Shown: positions 1 through 9,508 of the stretch, piece by piece | How positions within the stretch are numbered: position 1 is the stretch's first letter | Layout: each line of letters begins with the position of its first letter | DNA from: Maridesulfovibrio salexigens DSM 2638 | GTDB lineage: Bacteria > Desulfobacterota > Desulfovibrionia > Desulfovibrionales > Desulfovibrionaceae | Direction: 5' to 3' | DNA: 64,000 bases | Assembly: GCF_000023445.1 (NCBI RefSeq) | Contig: NC_012881.1 | Location: forward strand, 997,501-1,061,500 | Notes under the pieces: model-generated | Database searches by the model: none | What the model was told of the DNA's origin: nothing | The model's input: only the letters and a program-made list of their open reading frames with translations | Position numbers and translations under genes: made by a program

Positions 1-1914
1 GTAGGGGCTTCAGAGTCGTACCGCACCGGCAGCAAAGAGGGCTTTGCTGCCAGAAGCTGGGGGGAATTCAGAACTTATGCCGATCCTATCGGTTCTGATC
101 CTACTTCTGACAAGCCATACGGTGTTGCCGCTTTTTCCAGTCGAGGTCCCACCATTGACGGCCGCTACAAGCCGGAGGTTATTGCGCCGGGCACAAATCT
201 CCTTTCCACCCGTTCTTCAGCGCAGTATGGTAACGGGTGGGGGGCTTTTAATGATGACTATTATTGGTCCGGCGGGACCAGTATGGCTACCCCTCTGGTT
301 TCGGGTACAGCGGCAATTTTGCGTGAGTATCTGATTAAGGAGGAGGGGATAGCCAAGCCAAGTGCCGCTCTGCTTAAGACAGGCCTTATTCACGGGGCGG
401 TTTCGCTTGCTCCGGGGCAGTATGGATCAGGGGCAGCACAGGAAGTTCATGACACTCCTGATGATGCTCAAGGCTGGGGACGGGTTAATCTTGAAGCTTC
501 TGTCAACTCTGATGCCCGATACAAGGTTGAGTATCATGACGTAAAGGATTCTCCTCCCTCAGATAATACCTATTTGCAAAATTTCTCTTTTGAAGTTGTA
601 AATGACGGAAAGCCTTTTAAAGCGACACTTGGGTGGACGGATTATCCGGGATCGACAGCTGCTTCCGGAGGTTTGGTTAACGATCTTGACTTAAGGGTCA
701 AGCAGCCTGACGGATCATGGGTATATCCTGATAATGCGGTCAGTCTCAGCCCTTTGACTAAGTACCTGTATGTAACCAGTGTTAGCGGTATGTATAAAGG
801 CAAGGCAATAGGTGTCCGGGTCACACCCCCGTCTTACCCCTGTACTCTCGAATCTGTGGTTCTTGCCTTTTCAAATAGTGAAAGTGTGGCCGAAGAGGTT
901 TCCATTGTCGTTTATCGTTATGACGGTGGTGTCGGAGATGAAATATTCAGGAAGTCGTTCGCATATATTCCGTCAGGAGAATATGCCTTACCGGTTGGAC
1001 TTACCATTGCTGATGGTAGCGTGGTGGTAGCTGTAGAAAAGAGCGGAAGTTCATCCGGAGTTTATTGTCAGATTGGAAATCCGACAACACGCGGTTTGGT
1101 TAAGGTCGGCGGTCTTTGGCAGCAGGCATCTATCACGCCTGGTATTGGAGTTACTTTCAGGACAAAAGTTGCAGCAACAAGTTTTGATCGTTTGAATAAT
1201 ACTGTTTCTGTTACTATCGATAAACCGCAGAAGGGTACATATACTGCGGAAGTTACGGCCTATAATATTCCTGTAGGGCCACAGCCTTATGCATTGGTGA
1301 TGAGCGCAATGACCGGCGACACTCCGACATCAGGAGAGATTGAACTTAATACCGATCAGCCTGACGCTCCCACATCTACATTTTTGAGTAAGAGCCGTGA
1401 AACACCAACAGTTCAAAATGTAAATACCGTATATGGAACAGCTTTTGAAAATGTTTACAGTGATCAATCTGCATTTTGTGTCCAGACTCAAGCAGGCAGG
1501 GTGGTCAGTATTCGGTATGCTGCAACCGGACTACCTGAAGTTAAAGCAAATGAATTAACTCTCGCAAAGCTTTTTAATAACGGCACTAATACACAGTTCA
1601 AATATGCCAATTTTGAGGATTATACAGATGGAAATTGGTGGCTTACAGACGTGTCCGGGAAATATGTTGATCCTGTCCGGGCGTTAAATGCCACGGCGCC
1701 ATATTATATCGTCTCAGTGGTAAAGGACGGCGGCCCTTATGATGAAAACCCGGACCCCGGCGTGATAGACGATCCTCAGATCCTTGGTATGAACAGGGCA
1801 GGGGGCAGCGGAACGGGATGCACCGTTGGGGTGAATGATGAATATAGTCCGCTTTTATTGATATTGATCGCATGTATATCCTTTGCCTTACGCCTGCGCC
1901 GGAAAAACGAGTAA
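1..1914 (+). CDS. Secreted subtilisin-like (S8) serine protease, 5' end outside window
   Basis: The reading frame is open from the first base, so only the C-terminal 637 residues are seen; the catalytic Asp and His lie upstream. The catalytic Ser motif GTSMATPLVSG sits at fragment residues 92-102 (Ser at 94), preceded by SSRGPT and KPEVIAPG, both typical of subtilases. After the protease domain comes a GWTDYPG...LVNDLDL region that matches the beta-barrel domain following KP-43-type subtilisins, then more beta-rich sequence. The protein ends in a Gly-rich stretch with GTGCTVG, a hydrophobic segment (PLLLILIACISFAL) and a basic tail RLRRKNE. That layout is a C-terminal sorting signal of the GlyGly/JDVT-CTERM kind, so the protein is probably exported and processed at the envelope. 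Protease identity is secure; the sorting class is inferred. Confidence 0.9.
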   Translation, partial: VGASESYRTGSKEGFAARSWGEFRTYADPIGSDPTSDKPYGVAAFSSRGPTIDGRYKPEVIAPGTNLLSTRSSAQYGNGWGAFNDDYYWSGGTSMATPLVSGTAAILREYLIKEEGIAKPSAALLKTGLIHGAVSLAPGQYGSGAAQEVHDTPDDAQGWGRVNLEASVNSDARYKVEYHDVKDSPPSDNTYLQNFSFEVVNDGKPFKATLGWTDYPGSTAASGGLVNDLDLRVKQPDGSWVYPDNAVSLSPLTKYLYVTSVSGMYKGKAIGVRVTPPSYPCTLESVVLAFSNSESVAEEVSIVVYRYDGGVGDEIFRKSFAYIPSGEYALPVGLTIADGSVVVAVEKSGSSSGVYCQIGNPTTRGLVKVGGLWQQASITPGIGVTFRTKVAATSFDRLNNTVSVTIDKPQKGTYTAEVTAYNIPVGPQPYALVMSAMTGDTPTSGEIELNTDQPDAPTSTFLSKSRETPTVQNVNTVYGTAFENVYSDQSAFCVQTQAGRVVSIRYAATGLPEVKANELTLAKLFNNGTNTQFKYANFEDYTDGNWWLTDVSGKYVDPVRALNATAPYYIVSVVKDGGPYDENPDPGVIDDPQILGMNRAGGSGTGCTVGVNDEYSPLLLILIACISFALRLRRKNE

Positions 1915-1974
1915 AAACTTCCGTTGGACATGAATCTTTTCCCAGTGCTATTTTGATGAGAACAGGAGAGAGAC

Positions 1975-2178
1975 ATGTCTAAAATGATTATTTACGGTAA
2001 ACCCACATGCCCGCATACCAGAAGAGCGTTGGAAGCGTATCCTGATGCTGAATTTGTGGATGTGCTCATGTCTGCGGAAGATCTTAACAAGATGCTGGAG
2101 CTTTCCGGCGGTAAAAGAAGGATTCCGGTGATTGTAGAGGATGGTAATGTAACCATCGGGTACAATCGCGGATCATGA
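1975..2178 (+). CDS. Small glutaredoxin-like protein of the UXX-star family, Cys form
   Basis: A 67-residue protein with a glutaredoxin-like start (IIYGKPTCPHTRRA) and an IPVIVEDG segment that would hold the cis-Pro of the fold. The redox motif is CPHT at residues 11-14, so a single active Cys. From memory, this very short family is often found with selenocysteine at that Cys position (the UXX-star group); here the codon is TGC. An AGGAGAG ribosome-binding site precedes the ATG. It is followed by a hairpin and then an intrinsic terminator, so it is probably transcribed alone or with the protease upstream. Substrate is unknown. Confidence 0.75.
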   Translation: MSKMIIYGKPTCPHTRRALEAYPDAEFVDVLMSAEDLNKMLELSGGKRRIPVIVEDGNVTIGYNRGS

Positions 2179-2190
2179 AATGTATAATTC

Positions 2191-2205
2191 CCGGCAGTTT
2201 GCCGG
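2191..2205. repeat. Short perfect hairpin between gene and terminator
   Basis: CCGGCA and TGCCGG flank a 3-nt loop, 13 nt after the stop of the small glutaredoxin-like gene and before the real terminator. It has no T-run. It may protect the 3' end of the mRNA. Confidence 0.4.
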
Positions 2206-2220
2206 AGTAGGAAATGTTAA

Positions 2221-2250
2221 AGACCCTCATTTATGGAGGGTCTTTTTTTT
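2221..2250 (+). terminator. Intrinsic terminator after the glutaredoxin-like gene
   Basis: AGACCCTC and GAGGGTCT form an 8-bp stem around a 7-nt loop, followed by a run of seven T. Confidence 0.9.
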
Positions 2251-2375
2251 GTAGTTCTGATCAGCATGTTCAAGGAAAGAAGTATCGCTTATGGGGGATG
2301 TTATATTTTTGTTTTAATATCCTTTGCAGTTGGGTAAAGATGGTTTGAAAGGCAGGTTGGAAAAGGAGAATTCTT

Positions 2376-3851
2376 GTGCAGAAAAGGAACCGTCCGACAA
2401 TATTTATTGTAGATAGAATTAAGCCCGAAATGGATGTTTTCGCGGAAATTCTTCGTGATGACTATGCTTTGCTGATGGCTATGAGTGGAGCTCATCTGTT
2501 TGAAATAGCTGCTAAAGAACAGCCGGATTTAATCCTTTTAGACGCTGATTTACCTGAAGTGGATTGCCGTGAGCTGGGTAGAAGACTCAAGCTTAGCGAG
2601 CCGACTCGCAATATTCCTCTTATTTTGATTTCAGGCGAAACGCGTCCTGAGGAAGAATACAGTTATTTTGAGTCCGGTGTTTTTGATTTTATATACCGCC
2701 CATTGAGTCCGCCAATGGTTTTGCGGCGTGTTGCTTCCGCATTGATCCAGAAAGAACAGGGAGACAGGCTGGCCGAGTTATCTGATAAACTGGGAAGGTA
2801 TCTTTCCCCGCAGGTTTACGAATCTATCTTTGAAGGCACTCAGGATACTCTCATCGGTGCCAAGCGCAAAAAGCTGACTATCTTTTTCTCTGATATCGTA
2901 GGTTTTACTTCCACCACAGAGCGCATGGAACCAGAGGATATGACCGCTCTGCTGAATAACTACCTTGACCGTATGGCATCCATCGCATTGAAGCATGGTG
3001 GGACTATCGATAAATATATCGGCGACGCGGTGCTGATATTTTTCGGCGATCCTGTGTCACAAGGATACAAAGAGGATGCTGTAGCATGTTTGAATATGGC
3101 CATTGAGATGCGCGATGCCATCAAGGAAATGCAGCAGGAGTGGTTTGAGCTTGGTATTTCCAGTCCGTTCAAAATCCGAATGGGAATTAATACGGGGTTT
3201 TGTACAGTGGGTAACTTCGGTTCCAAGCAGCTTATGGATTATACCATTATCGGAGGTCAGGTTAACGTGGCTGCCCGCTTGGAGCAGAATGCGCCGCCGG
3301 ATCAGATTTTGATTTCTCATGAAACATGGGCGTTGGTGAAAGAAGATTTTCGTTGTCTGGGACGAGAGGCTATTTCTGTAAAAGGTATTCAGCATTCCAT
3401 CCGCACCTATCAGGTTATAGGCAAGGCCGATGCCATAGAGCAGGATTTGGAAGGTTCGCTGGGAGAAATGGTTTGGCCCGCGCAGACTATTGCAATTGAT
3501 AGTAAGGTTTCCGATGCTCTTTTAAAATTGCGTGATAGCGGAGAATGGTCCTGTCTGATTGTTCTTGACGGCCTTTCTCCGGTGGGCATGATCACTAAAG
3601 GGCGTATGGATGAAATCGTGCGCAAGGAAACAGATAAGGCTCTTTTTCTGGACCGTCCGGTGTCCGTGGTTATGGATAAGGAATTATTGGTTCTTCCTGC
3701 CGAGTCAGGTTTGGAAGAAGTCGCCCGCAATGCCCTTTCCCGTGAAGGCAGTTATACATTTGATCCAATTGCCGTGACTAACAGGGGGGAATTTTCCGGA
3801 TTGGTTTCAGTTCGCTGTTTAATGCAGAGAATGCTTAGCTCTACTCCTTAA
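2376..3851 (+). CDS. REC - class III adenylate/guanylate cyclase - CBS protein
   Basis: 491 residues starting at a GTG with AAGGAG seven bases before it. Residues 7-120 look like a response-regulator receiver with candidate phospho-acceptor Asp56 (LILLDADLP), but the acidic pocket is reduced (IVDR) and the usual KP near residue 109 is RP, so phosphorylation is doubtful. Residues 165-345 are a class III nucleotide cyclase: metal-binding Asp173 in FFSDIVGFTS and Asp217 in YIGDAVLIFFGDP, with Lys213 and the DYT motif that favour ATP over GTP. The last 140 residues resemble a CBS pair (GMITKGRMDEIV, FSGLVSVRCLM), a domain that usually binds adenine nucleotides. It probably makes cAMP in the cytoplasm under control of both ends. 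It stands alone between unrelated genes. Confidence 0.85.
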   Translation: MQKRNRPTIFIVDRIKPEMDVFAEILRDDYALLMAMSGAHLFEIAAKEQPDLILLDADLPEVDCRELGRRLKLSEPTRNIPLILISGETRPEEEYSYFESGVFDFIYRPLSPPMVLRRVASALIQKEQGDRLAELSDKLGRYLSPQVYESIFEGTQDTLIGAKRKKLTIFFSDIVGFTSTTERMEPEDMTALLNNYLDRMASIALKHGGTIDKYIGDAVLIFFGDPVSQGYKEDAVACLNMAIEMRDAIKEMQQEWFELGISSPFKIRMGINTGFCTVGNFGSKQLMDYTIIGGQVNVAARLEQNAPPDQILISHETWALVKEDFRCLGREAISVKGIQHSIRTYQVIGKADAIEQDLEGSLGEMVWPAQTIAIDSKVSDALLKLRDSGEWSCLIVLDGLSPVGMITKGRMDEIVRKETDKALFLDRPVSVVMDKELLVLPAESGLEEVARNALSREGSYTFDPIAVTNRGEFSGLVSVRCLMQRMLSSTP

Positions 3852-4014
3852 TTTTGTTTTCTCTGATAAAATGAACTTTCAGCTAAAAGTATGATGTGTA
3901 ACGCTGCCATATGAGTATGAATAAGCAATCTTGATTTTAAGGCTTTATGTTACATTAAGATGAGGCCGTATTTGGGCCGGTTTATTTACAAAGAACATAT
4001 ACATGGAGAGTGTT

Positions 4015-4635
4015 ATGTACGTACTTGTAATTAATGGTAGTCCCCGCAAGGGTGGTAATACTGAAAGCATGCTGCAAAAAGTTCTGGAGCCACTTGAAAG
4101 TGCAGGATGGGAAACTGAGTTGTATCAACTTGGTGGCAAAAAGATACGGGGTTGCATGGCCTGTATGAAATGCTGGGAAAATAAGGACAGCAAGTGCGTT
4201 GTTGATAACGACAAGCTTAATGAAGTCTATGAGAAAATGATCCGTGCTGATGCTATTGTTATTGGCTCCCCCACATATTTTGCTGACGTGTCGGCCGAAA
4301 TCAAGGCTCTGATTGACCGTGCAGGTATGGTTGCCCTTGCCAACGACCGTCAGTTTGAAGGAAAAATCGGCGGGGCAGCAGTTGCCGTACGCCGTGGTGG
4401 AGCGACTCATGTCTTTGACAGTATCAACCACCTCTACCAGATCAACGGTATGGTCATGCCGGGTTCCACTTATTGGAACATGGGGTACGGGTTGAACAAG
4501 GGTGAGGTTCTTAACGATGATGAAGGCATTGCAAACATGGTTCATCTCGGACGCACCATTGACTGGTTGGGTAAAGCTATTAAACCGCATCTGGGCTCTT
4601 TCCCTAAGGCGGGGAGTGAGTACGGAGAGGGTTAG
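4015..4635 (+). CDS. Iron-sulfur flavoprotein / NADPH-dependent FMN reductase family
   Basis: 206 residues. INGSPRKGGNT at residues 6-16 is the FMN phosphate loop of the flavodoxin-like reductases, and IGSPTYFADVS fits the second flavin loop. Cys47, Cys50, Cys53 and Cys61 (CMACMKCWENKDSKC) match the CX2CX2CX4-7C pattern of the Isf iron-sulfur flavoproteins, so a [4Fe-4S] cluster beside FMN is likely. These proteins move electrons from ferredoxin or NADPH to small acceptors, often under oxidative stress. The ATG at 4015 has GGAGAG four bases before it; the earlier in-frame ATG at 4003 has no ribosome-binding site. Confidence 0.85.
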   Translation: MYVLVINGSPRKGGNTESMLQKVLEPLESAGWETELYQLGGKKIRGCMACMKCWENKDSKCVVDNDKLNEVYEKMIRADAIVIGSPTYFADVSAEIKALIDRAGMVALANDRQFEGKIGGAAVAVRRGGATHVFDSINHLYQINGMVMPGSTYWNMGYGLNKGEVLNDDEGIANMVHLGRTIDWLGKAIKPHLGSFPKAGSEYGEG

Positions 4636-4667
4636 TTCTTTCGAATTAATAATAGGACAACGTCTTT

Positions 4668-4704
4668 AAGGTCGGCTGCATTTTTATCAGTCGGCCTTTT
4701 TTTT
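4668..4704 (+). terminator. Intrinsic terminator after the flavoprotein
   Basis: AAGGTCGGCTG pairs with CAGTCGGCCTT (two G-U pairs) across a 9-nt loop, followed by a long T-run. Confidence 0.8.
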
Positions 4705-4884
4705 ATTGTTTTTTTGTGAGTAAGTGCTTGTTGTATAAAGATTTGTTATTTGCCTTCTGAATTAGTTTAAAAAAATATTCATTTCTCTTTTAAATAAACT
4801 GGAATTTGAGGTATTATTAATTTTCATAGTTGTTGTTTTATGCCTTGTTTAGAAGATTCACTCAGTTTTTTTCGGGGGGATAAA

Positions 4885-6888
4885 ATGAAATTGTCGGCGA
4901 AACTAATGTTAGGTTTTGGTTCTGTCCTTGGCTTGCTTCTTATTTTGGCAGGAATCTCATTTTGGGCACTTGAAAATTCCAGTGAAGGTTTTAACCAATA
5001 TCGTGGGCTGGCAAGGGATACCAATCTGAGTGGGCGGCTACAGGCAAATATGCTGATGGTCCGCATGAATGTTAAGGATTTTATCCTTACCGGCAGTGAA
5101 AAGGACCTCAAGGAATATGACGATTACTATGCAAAGATGCGTGGGTTCATGGATGAGGCCGTCAGTGATATCAAGAAGCCGGAAAGGGCTTCTCTGATTG
5201 CCGAGGCTGATTCGGAAGTTAGGGAGTATGGTGAGTATTTTGAAAAAATTAAAAAATTCAGGGTAGAGCGCAATCATTATGTAAATGACGTGCTGAACGT
5301 GAACGGTCCTTTGATGGAGCAGAAATTAACCCGCATATTACAAACAGCAGAACGCGATAATGATATGAGTGCAGCAGTATTAAGCGGTCATGCCATGCGT
5401 AACCTGTTGCTTGCCAGATTATATGAGCTTAAATTTTTGGATGACAACGCACCGGTTTCAGCTGATAGGGTTAAAAGTGAGGCTAAAGATTTCAATAAGC
5501 TGCTGGAAGATCTGGATCGAAGTCTGCAAAATCCTGAGCGCCGTCGTCTCTTAGGTGAGCTTGTTGATTTGAAAGAAAAATACATGGCGGCTTTTGTGAG
5601 TTTGACCAAGGTTATTTTTGACCGCAATGATGTGATCGTAAATCATCTTGATAAAATTGGACCGGAAATCGCTAAGAATGTTGAAGATGTGAAGCTGTCA
5701 GTCATGGCTGATCAGGATGTGTTGGGACCTAAACTTCAAGCTGCCAATAATCAAGCTATTATGCTGGCGGTCGGCATCAGTCTTATTGCCCTTGCAATAG
5801 GTGTTGCCACTGCCGGCTTTATCATTAGAACTGTTAATCGTCAGCTTGGCAGTGATCCGGCTGAAATAGCAAATGTTGCTCAAAGCATTGCCGGTGGCGA
5901 TCTTGATCTCAAGTTTGCAGAGCCTGCAATCGGTGTTTACGGAAATATGCGCAATATGGCAGCACAGCTCACGCAGGTTGTTTCTGATGTCCGGGCCGGT
6001 GCAAGCAATGTGGCTTCCGGCAGCACAGAACTCTCAGCTTCCGCTGAAGGACTTTCACAGGGAGCCACGGAACAGGCTGCATCAATTGAGGAAGTTTCCG
6101 CCTCAATTGAGGAAATGGCCAGTAATATCAAGCAGAATACCCTGAACGCCCAGACAACCGAAGAGATTGCCCTCAAGTCTGCTTCGGATGCCCAGGAAAG
6201 TGGCGGGGCCGTTTCCGAGGCTGTTTCAGCAATGAAGAATATTGCTGAGAAGATTTCCATTATTGAAGAAATTGCCCGCCAGACCAATCTGCTTGCACTT
6301 AATGCCGCCATTGAAGCTGCCCGTGCCGGGGAGCATGGTAAAGGTTTTGCCGTTGTTGCTGCAGAAGTGCGTAAGCTGGCAGAGCGAAGCGGTAACGCTG
6401 CCGGAGAGATCAGCGAGCTTTCCACCACTACGGTAAGCGTAGCCGAAAAAGCCGGAGAGATGCTCGATAATCTTGTCCCTAATATCCAGAAAACCGCAGA
6501 ATTGGTTCAGGAAATAGCATCCGCCAGTACGGAACAGAATTCCGGTGCAGAACAGATCAGCAAGGCCATTACCCAGCTTGATTCCGTTATCCAGCAGAAT
6601 GCTTCAGCCTCGGAAGAAATGGCTTCCACCAGTGAGGAACTTTCATCTCAGAGTGCTTTGCTGGAAAACACCATGTCTTTCTTCAAGGTCAGCGGTTATG
6701 GCAGTTCCAGATATTCTCAGCCCAGAGCATTGCCGGTCAGTCATAACCCTGTTGATCAGTCTGTGAAAGAAGCTTCGGTTGCCCCTACCACTCCTGCTCC
6801 TAAACCTGTTACTGCAACCCATACTTCGGATATGGGAGGTTTGAGTCTGGATATGGAAGCTGACGATAGTGATTTTGAAAAGTTCTAA
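4885..6888 (+). CDS. Methyl-accepting chemotaxis protein with helical bimodular (HBM) sensor
   Basis: 667 residues. One membrane helix at about 7-28, a long helical periplasmic domain that resembles the HBM sensors (starts [23 protein letters not shown]), a second membrane helix at about 290-312, a short HAMP-like region, then the cytoplasmic signalling bundle with its hairpin tip at about 459-500 ([17 protein letters not shown]). The tail is a flexible Pro/Thr/Ala stretch ending in acidic residues, without a CheR-docking pentapeptide. HBM sensors usually bind organic acids or polyamines; the ligand here is unknown. Start chosen at the ATG five bases after GGGGGGA. The receptor at 24078-26513 shares the same N-terminal plan. 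Confidence 0.9.
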   Translation: MKLSAKLMLGFGSVLGLLLILAGISFWALENSSEGFNQYRGLARDTNLSGRLQANMLMVRMNVKDFILTGSEKDLKEYDDYYAKMRGFMDEAVSDIKKPERASLIAEADSEVREYGEYFEKIKKFRVERNHYVNDVLNVNGPLMEQKLTRILQTAERDNDMSAAVLSGHAMRNLLLARLYELKFLDDNAPVSADRVKSEAKDFNKLLEDLDRSLQNPERRRLLGELVDLKEKYMAAFVSLTKVIFDRNDVIVNHLDKIGPEIAKNVEDVKLSVMADQDVLGPKLQAANNQAIMLAVGISLIALAIGVATAGFIIRTVNRQLGSDPAEIANVAQSIAGGDLDLKFAEPAIGVYGNMRNMAAQLTQVVSDVRAGASNVASGSTELSASAEGLSQGATEQAASIEEVSASIEEMASNIKQNTLNAQTTEEIALKSASDAQESGGAVSEAVSAMKNIAEKISIIEEIARQTNLLALNAAIEAARAGEHGKGFAVVAAEVRKLAERSGNAAGEISELSTTTVSVAEKAGEMLDNLVPNIQKTAELVQEIASASTEQNSGAEQISKAITQLDSVIQQNASASEEMASTSEELSSQSALLENTMSFFKVSGYGSSRYSQPRALPVSHNPVDQSVKEASVAPTTPAPKPVTATHTSDMGGLSLDMEADDSDFEKF

Positions 6889-6914
6889 AGCAGGGCTCAG
6901 TTAATATTAAAGTA

Positions 6915-6947
6915 AAGGTCTCCGGAGTTTTCTCCGGAGACCTTTTT
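6915..6947. terminator. Terminator between chemoreceptor and convergent glycosyltransferase
   Basis: A perfect 13-bp stem (AAGGTCTCCGGAG with its complement, loop TTTT) followed by TTTTT on the + strand. It touches the stop codon of the minus-strand gene at 6946. Confidence 0.9.
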
Positions 6948-8592
6948 AATTTCGCACTATCTTTTCTTTTCTCAGAACATCTGCAAGGGTCGCATTGAAG
7001 TCTGCTTCACTTATGTTGCTGGCTTCAACTGATGAATATTTCATGTCCAGCCGGGATTGATTTCCGATCTGGATGGCAGCAGCTTTTTTGCTGGTTGCTC
7101 CGGCAACCCCGGTCCTTTTCAAATGTCTGACTCGCAGGTGACCTTGGTATACGGGAGCCTTCTTTTGCAGGCAGAGTCGTAAGTCCCGGTCGAGATCATC
7201 GAATTGTGAGGGGGAGAAACGGATGTCGAATCCGCCTGACGTTGCAAGATCATCCATCCGTATGATGTGGCAGCATCCGGTGACTGAACCGCAGGGCCGC
7301 ATATAATCAAACTGACCATAATCCATGGTTTGGAGCTGAATGTCGGTTGTACGCAGTTGCGGACTGCCTGCTCCTTGATCAAGTTTAATGTGCAGGTCTA
7401 CGCTTTGAAGCTTGCGCGGATTGGGAGCATCCACAACTTTGCAGCCCCAGACTCCCGCATCGGGATAATTCTTTATTGCAGCCCCAAGCTTGAGTAACCA
7501 GTCCTGCGGTGGCAGGGCGTCATCGTCAACAAAAGCAGCAAAGTCCGCCTTTGCAATTTGGGGATGAAAGAGCAGCCAGTTGCGGGCAGCTGGTGCACCT
7601 ATGTTCACATGTAAGTCAAAGCGGATCATGGGCAGATCATCCCTTGCCTCGGATTCAGCTTCCCATTTGTCTATGACTGCTGCGGTTCCGTCATCACTGC
7701 CGTTATCCAGCACGGCTAGAAAAGTATTTTCATATTTTGCCGCGAATACGGCTGCAAGGGTGGCGTCCAGTTCTTCGGCCTTGTTGTAACTGTATATCAG
7801 AATCGCGACTTTGCCCGGAGGGGGACAGCTTAAGAGATCGGTTTCACTGATCAGATCCGCAGTGCGCAGCAGGGTATTAATCCGCCACGGGCGTGCTTCT
7901 GTGTCCTGCTTATAAAGTCTGATGGCATCAGCACGGTTACCCATGCGCAGCAGGCATTCTCCCAGACGGGGCAGGGCTTCAGGGAATGACCCGGTGTTGT
8001 AGGCATTTTCGTAATTAACAGCAGCCTGCGTGTATTTCCCCTGTGCGAAATCCAGATTAGCGGAAAGAAAATCGTGCAGCGGTTCCATTGAGCTGAAATC
8101 TATATTTTTTAACAAGTGCAAGGAGGCATTGAGGAACGGCTTTTCGTCAGTAGCTTCATAGAGTTCTTTAGAAAGTTTCAGCAGGGCAAGTGAAGCGGGA
8201 AATTCATCGAGCAATTGGCTCAACACTTCTGCCGCCTGCTCATATCGCTCACGGCTGATCAGGTTGCGCAAACGTTTCTCTTGTGCACCTAAATCGTCTT
8301 TGCGGGATTCTTCCACAATGCGGGACAGCATTTTGCCCATTGGGGAGTTCGGTCCTTCCTGCCCCATAAGGTTTTGCTGGAGCTGCGCGCTTTGTAGATT
8401 CAAGGGATCATGGCACCATGCAGAAATCAGGGTTTCAAAGGCCAGCTTGATGAATAATTCGCTGTTGGCGGGATCGTTTTTACTGAGTTCTATGCATTTG
8501 TAGCCGATGGATGTTAAATGAGTGCGTCCAACGCCCCCGGCCAGAAATTTCTCTGCAAGTTCTCGTGGGAGCCTGTTCCAGAATGTGTCCAT
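6946..8592 (-). CDS. TPR-family protein with C-terminal glycosyltransferase family 2 domain
   Basis: 548 residues. The first 240 or so are helical and TPR-like (paired alpha-helices such as YEQAAEVLSQLLDEFP and GKYTQAAVNYENAYNTG). From about 262 a GT-A glycosyltransferase begins with VAILIYSYNKAEEL, has LDNGSDDGT, then the metal-binding DDD in FAAFVDDDALPPQDWL. It would transfer a sugar from a nucleotide-sugar donor to a protein or glycan. The neighbouring divergent gene at 8675 is also a GT2 enzyme, so the two may act on one acceptor; flagellin is a possible one (inference only). Confidence 0.85.
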   Translation of the reverse strand: MDTFWNRLPRELAEKFLAGGVGRTHLTSIGYKCIELSKNDPANSELFIKLAFETLISAWCHDPLNLQSAQLQQNLMGQEGPNSPMGKMLSRIVEESRKDDLGAQEKRLRNLISRERYEQAAEVLSQLLDEFPASLALLKLSKELYEATDEKPFLNASLHLLKNIDFSSMEPLHDFLSANLDFAQGKYTQAAVNYENAYNTGSFPEALPRLGECLLRMGNRADAIRLYKQDTEARPWRINTLLRTADLISETDLLSCPPPGKVAILIYSYNKAEELDATLAAVFAAKYENTFLAVLDNGSDDGTAAVIDKWEAESEARDDLPMIRFDLHVNIGAPAARNWLLFHPQIAKADFAAFVDDDALPPQDWLLKLGAAIKNYPDAGVWGCKVVDAPNPRKLQSVDLHIKLDQGAGSPQLRTTDIQLQTMDYGQFDYMRPCGSVTGCCHIIRMDDLATSGGFDIRFSPSQFDDLDRDLRLCLQKKAPVYQGHLRVRHLKRTGVAGATSKKAAAIQIGNQSRLDMKYSSVEASNISEADFNATLADVLRKEKIVRN

Positions 8593-8674
8593 GATACTGC
8601 CCTTGATGGAATTGTTAATAACTTCTAGAGTATTTCTTTACTAGTTAATCCTTATTCATTGCAAGGAGTTTGCT

Positions 8675-9415
8675 GTGGCAGACAGACGGTTGGCGCTTGT
8701 TATCCTGCATTATGGTGATCCGGCCCTTACTACAAGGGTTAAAGAGCAGCTTGAGCAGTCCGATCCCAAGTGGGCGGAACATCTTTACGTGCTTGATAAC
8801 CATGCACCCGAACCTTTTTCCGGAGCATGGCGCAGGCTGGACGAAAATTTATATTGGGCGGGTGCACTGGATTATTGCCTCAAAGAATTTCAAAGCAGGG
8901 GCTACACCCATCTCTGGTTTTTGAATAATGATATCTGGTTCGGCTCAAAGCCTCCGCACATCCTTAAGGCATGGAAGCGTCTGGAACAGCTGGATGCTAA
9001 GATAGGACCTGTGGGAGTGTATTCTCCAGCCACCCATCGCAGCCCGTACCATCCGCAAATGATAGAAAAACCGGGGATGCAATATTCCATTGTTCCGTAC
9101 ATTGATGGAATTTCGCCGCTGTTCAACTTTGAATGCCTGAATAAAATCGGCGGGCTTGATTACGAAGGTAATATCTATGGCTACGGGGTGGATGTCTGGA
9201 ATTCTATGGCTCTCCACCGAGCGGGTTTTCCGGTAGTGGTCGATCATCAGGTTACAATACGCCATATTTACCATAGCACTGCCAAGAAAGTGGAAGGCTT
9301 CTTAGCTACAGCTGCCGAGGCCCAGCACAATTATATGGCAGTCCGGCTTGGGGATAACTATGAAGAGGTGCTTAAGCGGGAACTTGCTTCCTGTCGTGAT
9401 TTTCGGTCTTTTTAA
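8675..9415 (+). CDS. Glycosyltransferase family 2 protein
   Basis: 246 residues with a GT-A start (RLALVILHYGDPALT), VLDNHAPE, and FLNNDIWFG where the family carries its DxD-like motif (here NND). It has IGPVGVYSP and GGLDYEGNIYGYGVDVWNSMALHRAG, the acceptor-side block of rhamnosyltransferase-like GT2 enzymes. GTG start with AAGGAG eight bases upstream. It is divergent from the TPR-glycosyltransferase, with 82 bases between them. Confidence 0.8.
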   Translation: MADRRLALVILHYGDPALTTRVKEQLEQSDPKWAEHLYVLDNHAPEPFSGAWRRLDENLYWAGALDYCLKEFQSRGYTHLWFLNNDIWFGSKPPHILKAWKRLEQLDAKIGPVGVYSPATHRSPYHPQMIEKPGMQYSIVPYIDGISPLFNFECLNKIGGLDYEGNIYGYGVDVWNSMALHRAGFPVVVDHQVTIRHIYHSTAKKVEGFLATAAEAQHNYMAVRLGDNYEEVLKRELASCRDFRSF

Positions 9416-9508
9416 GTTTTATCTATAATTGTAGCCGTTATTCATCTGTGTTATGAATGGGTTTGGTAATAAGAATTGCCCGCAACCATCAGACGGAGAT
9501 GATATATC

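Noticed and set aside
4003-4014. Upstream ATG for the iron-sulfur flavoprotein
   Set aside because: It contains the ribosome-binding site of the ATG at 4015 and has none of its own.
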